Positions 4,804 through 5,030 of a stretch of 5,030 nt of DNA are shown here, piece after piece; position 1 is the stretch's first letter, and each line of letters begins with the position of its first letter. The notes under the pieces were generated by a model. It was not told the DNA's origin, searched no databases, and saw only the letters and a list, made by a program, of their open reading frames with translations. The DNA is taken from assembly GCA_007117275.1 (NCBI GenBank), contig SKGV01000091.1, forward strand, positions 1 to 5,030. The letters are read 5' to 3'. The position numbers and the translations under genes were made by a program. This stretch comes from Methylophaga sp. GTDB taxonomy: Bacteria; Pseudomonadota; Gammaproteobacteria; Nitrosococcales; Methylophagaceae.

Positions 4804-5030
4804 ATGAAACGAATTCTTAATTTACAGGCAAAAAGACCCATGGCGATCCTGCTCGGTCTCCTGCCCATTGTGTTATTACTGGTGGTCTATAGCCTCGCGT
4901 CAGAGGCACGACTCAAAGCCAATCCTAGTGACAAGCTATTGCCCTCGTTCAGCCAGATGGCAAGCAGTATGGAGCGCATGGCACTGCAACCGAATCAGCG
5001 CACTGGTCAGTATTTATTCTGGGAGGACAC
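4804..5030 (+). CDS. NitT/TauT-type ABC transporter permease, N-terminal part; probable guanidine/urea-related uptake
   Basis: This is an inner-membrane permease of the nitrate/sulfonate/taurine ABC family, cut by the window end after 75 codons. A basic N-terminus (MKRILNLQAKR) is followed by one hydrophobic segment at about residues 13-32. A polar loop then has the features N-P-x-D-K-L-L-P-S, M-x-x-S-M-E-R-M-A, R-T-G-x-Y-L and W-E-D, recalled from permeases encoded beside urea carboxylase and urea-amidolyase-associated proteins. The ATG has a weak GGA 6 nt upstream and no better in-frame start. The guanidine-I riboswitch and nitrogen-type promoter upstream support a role in taking up guanidine or a related nitrogen compound; the substrate is inferred. 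No substrate-binding protein gene precedes it, so that gene and the ATPase should lie downstream or elsewhere. An in-line aptamer makes it the probable first transporter gene of the operon. Confidence 0.85.
   Translation, partial: MKRILNLQAKRPMAILLGLLPIVLLLVVYSLASEARLKANPSDKLLPSFSQMASSMERMALQPNQRTGQYLFWED

Noticed and set aside
4623..4820. 65-residue plus-strand frame overlapping the permease start.
   Set aside because: It runs through the intrinsic terminator and the hairpin, has no ribosome site, and ends inside the permease gene in another frame.

Overview
The window looks like chromosomal DNA of a proteobacterium, most likely gamma or beta. The ribonucleotide reductase proteins are of the proteobacterial NrdA/NrdB type, and the sigma-54 and NtrC sites read well against enteric consensus sequences. 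No more precise taxon can be supported. Base composition is moderate throughout. There is no sign of an insertion sequence, prophage, CRISPR array, tRNA or rRNA.

Layout. Positions 1-2915 hold the 3' part of nrdA followed by complete nrdB, a TAATG-overlapped class Ia ribonucleotide reductase pair with all visible catalytic residues intact. Positions 2916-3145 are a gap between convergent genes, with a perfect 30-bp palindrome. Positions 3146-4060 on the minus strand encode a 304-residue protein with two tandem winged-helix-like repeats and a C-terminal PD-(D/E)XK-type nuclease domain. Positions 4061-4803 have no convincing protein gene but are densely regulatory. The window ends in the first 75 codons of a NitT/TauT-type ABC transporter permease on the plus strand.

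The main discovery is in 4190-4803. In order on the plus strand there are two NtrC-like enhancer sites (4198-4214 strong, 4229-4245 weak, 31 nt apart) and a near-consensus sigma-54 promoter (4309-4324, start expected near 4335). A guanidine-I (ykkC) riboswitch aptamer follows (4384-4477). Next come a leader of about 325 nt with a palindrome, a possible 53-residue small ORF and a strong intrinsic terminator (4716-4738), and then the permease. Guanidine-I riboswitches are known to control guanidine carboxylase/urea amidolyase operons and the ABC transporters encoded with them. The permease is therefore inferred to belong to a guanidine (or related nitrogen compound) uptake and assimilation operon continuing past the window. 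The inferred logic has two levels: nitrogen limitation would start transcription through NtrC and sigma-54, and guanidine binding would let expression proceed.

The nrdAB operon and the nuclease-like gene have no evident functional tie to the guanidine locus. The nuclease-like gene is transcribed divergently from it.
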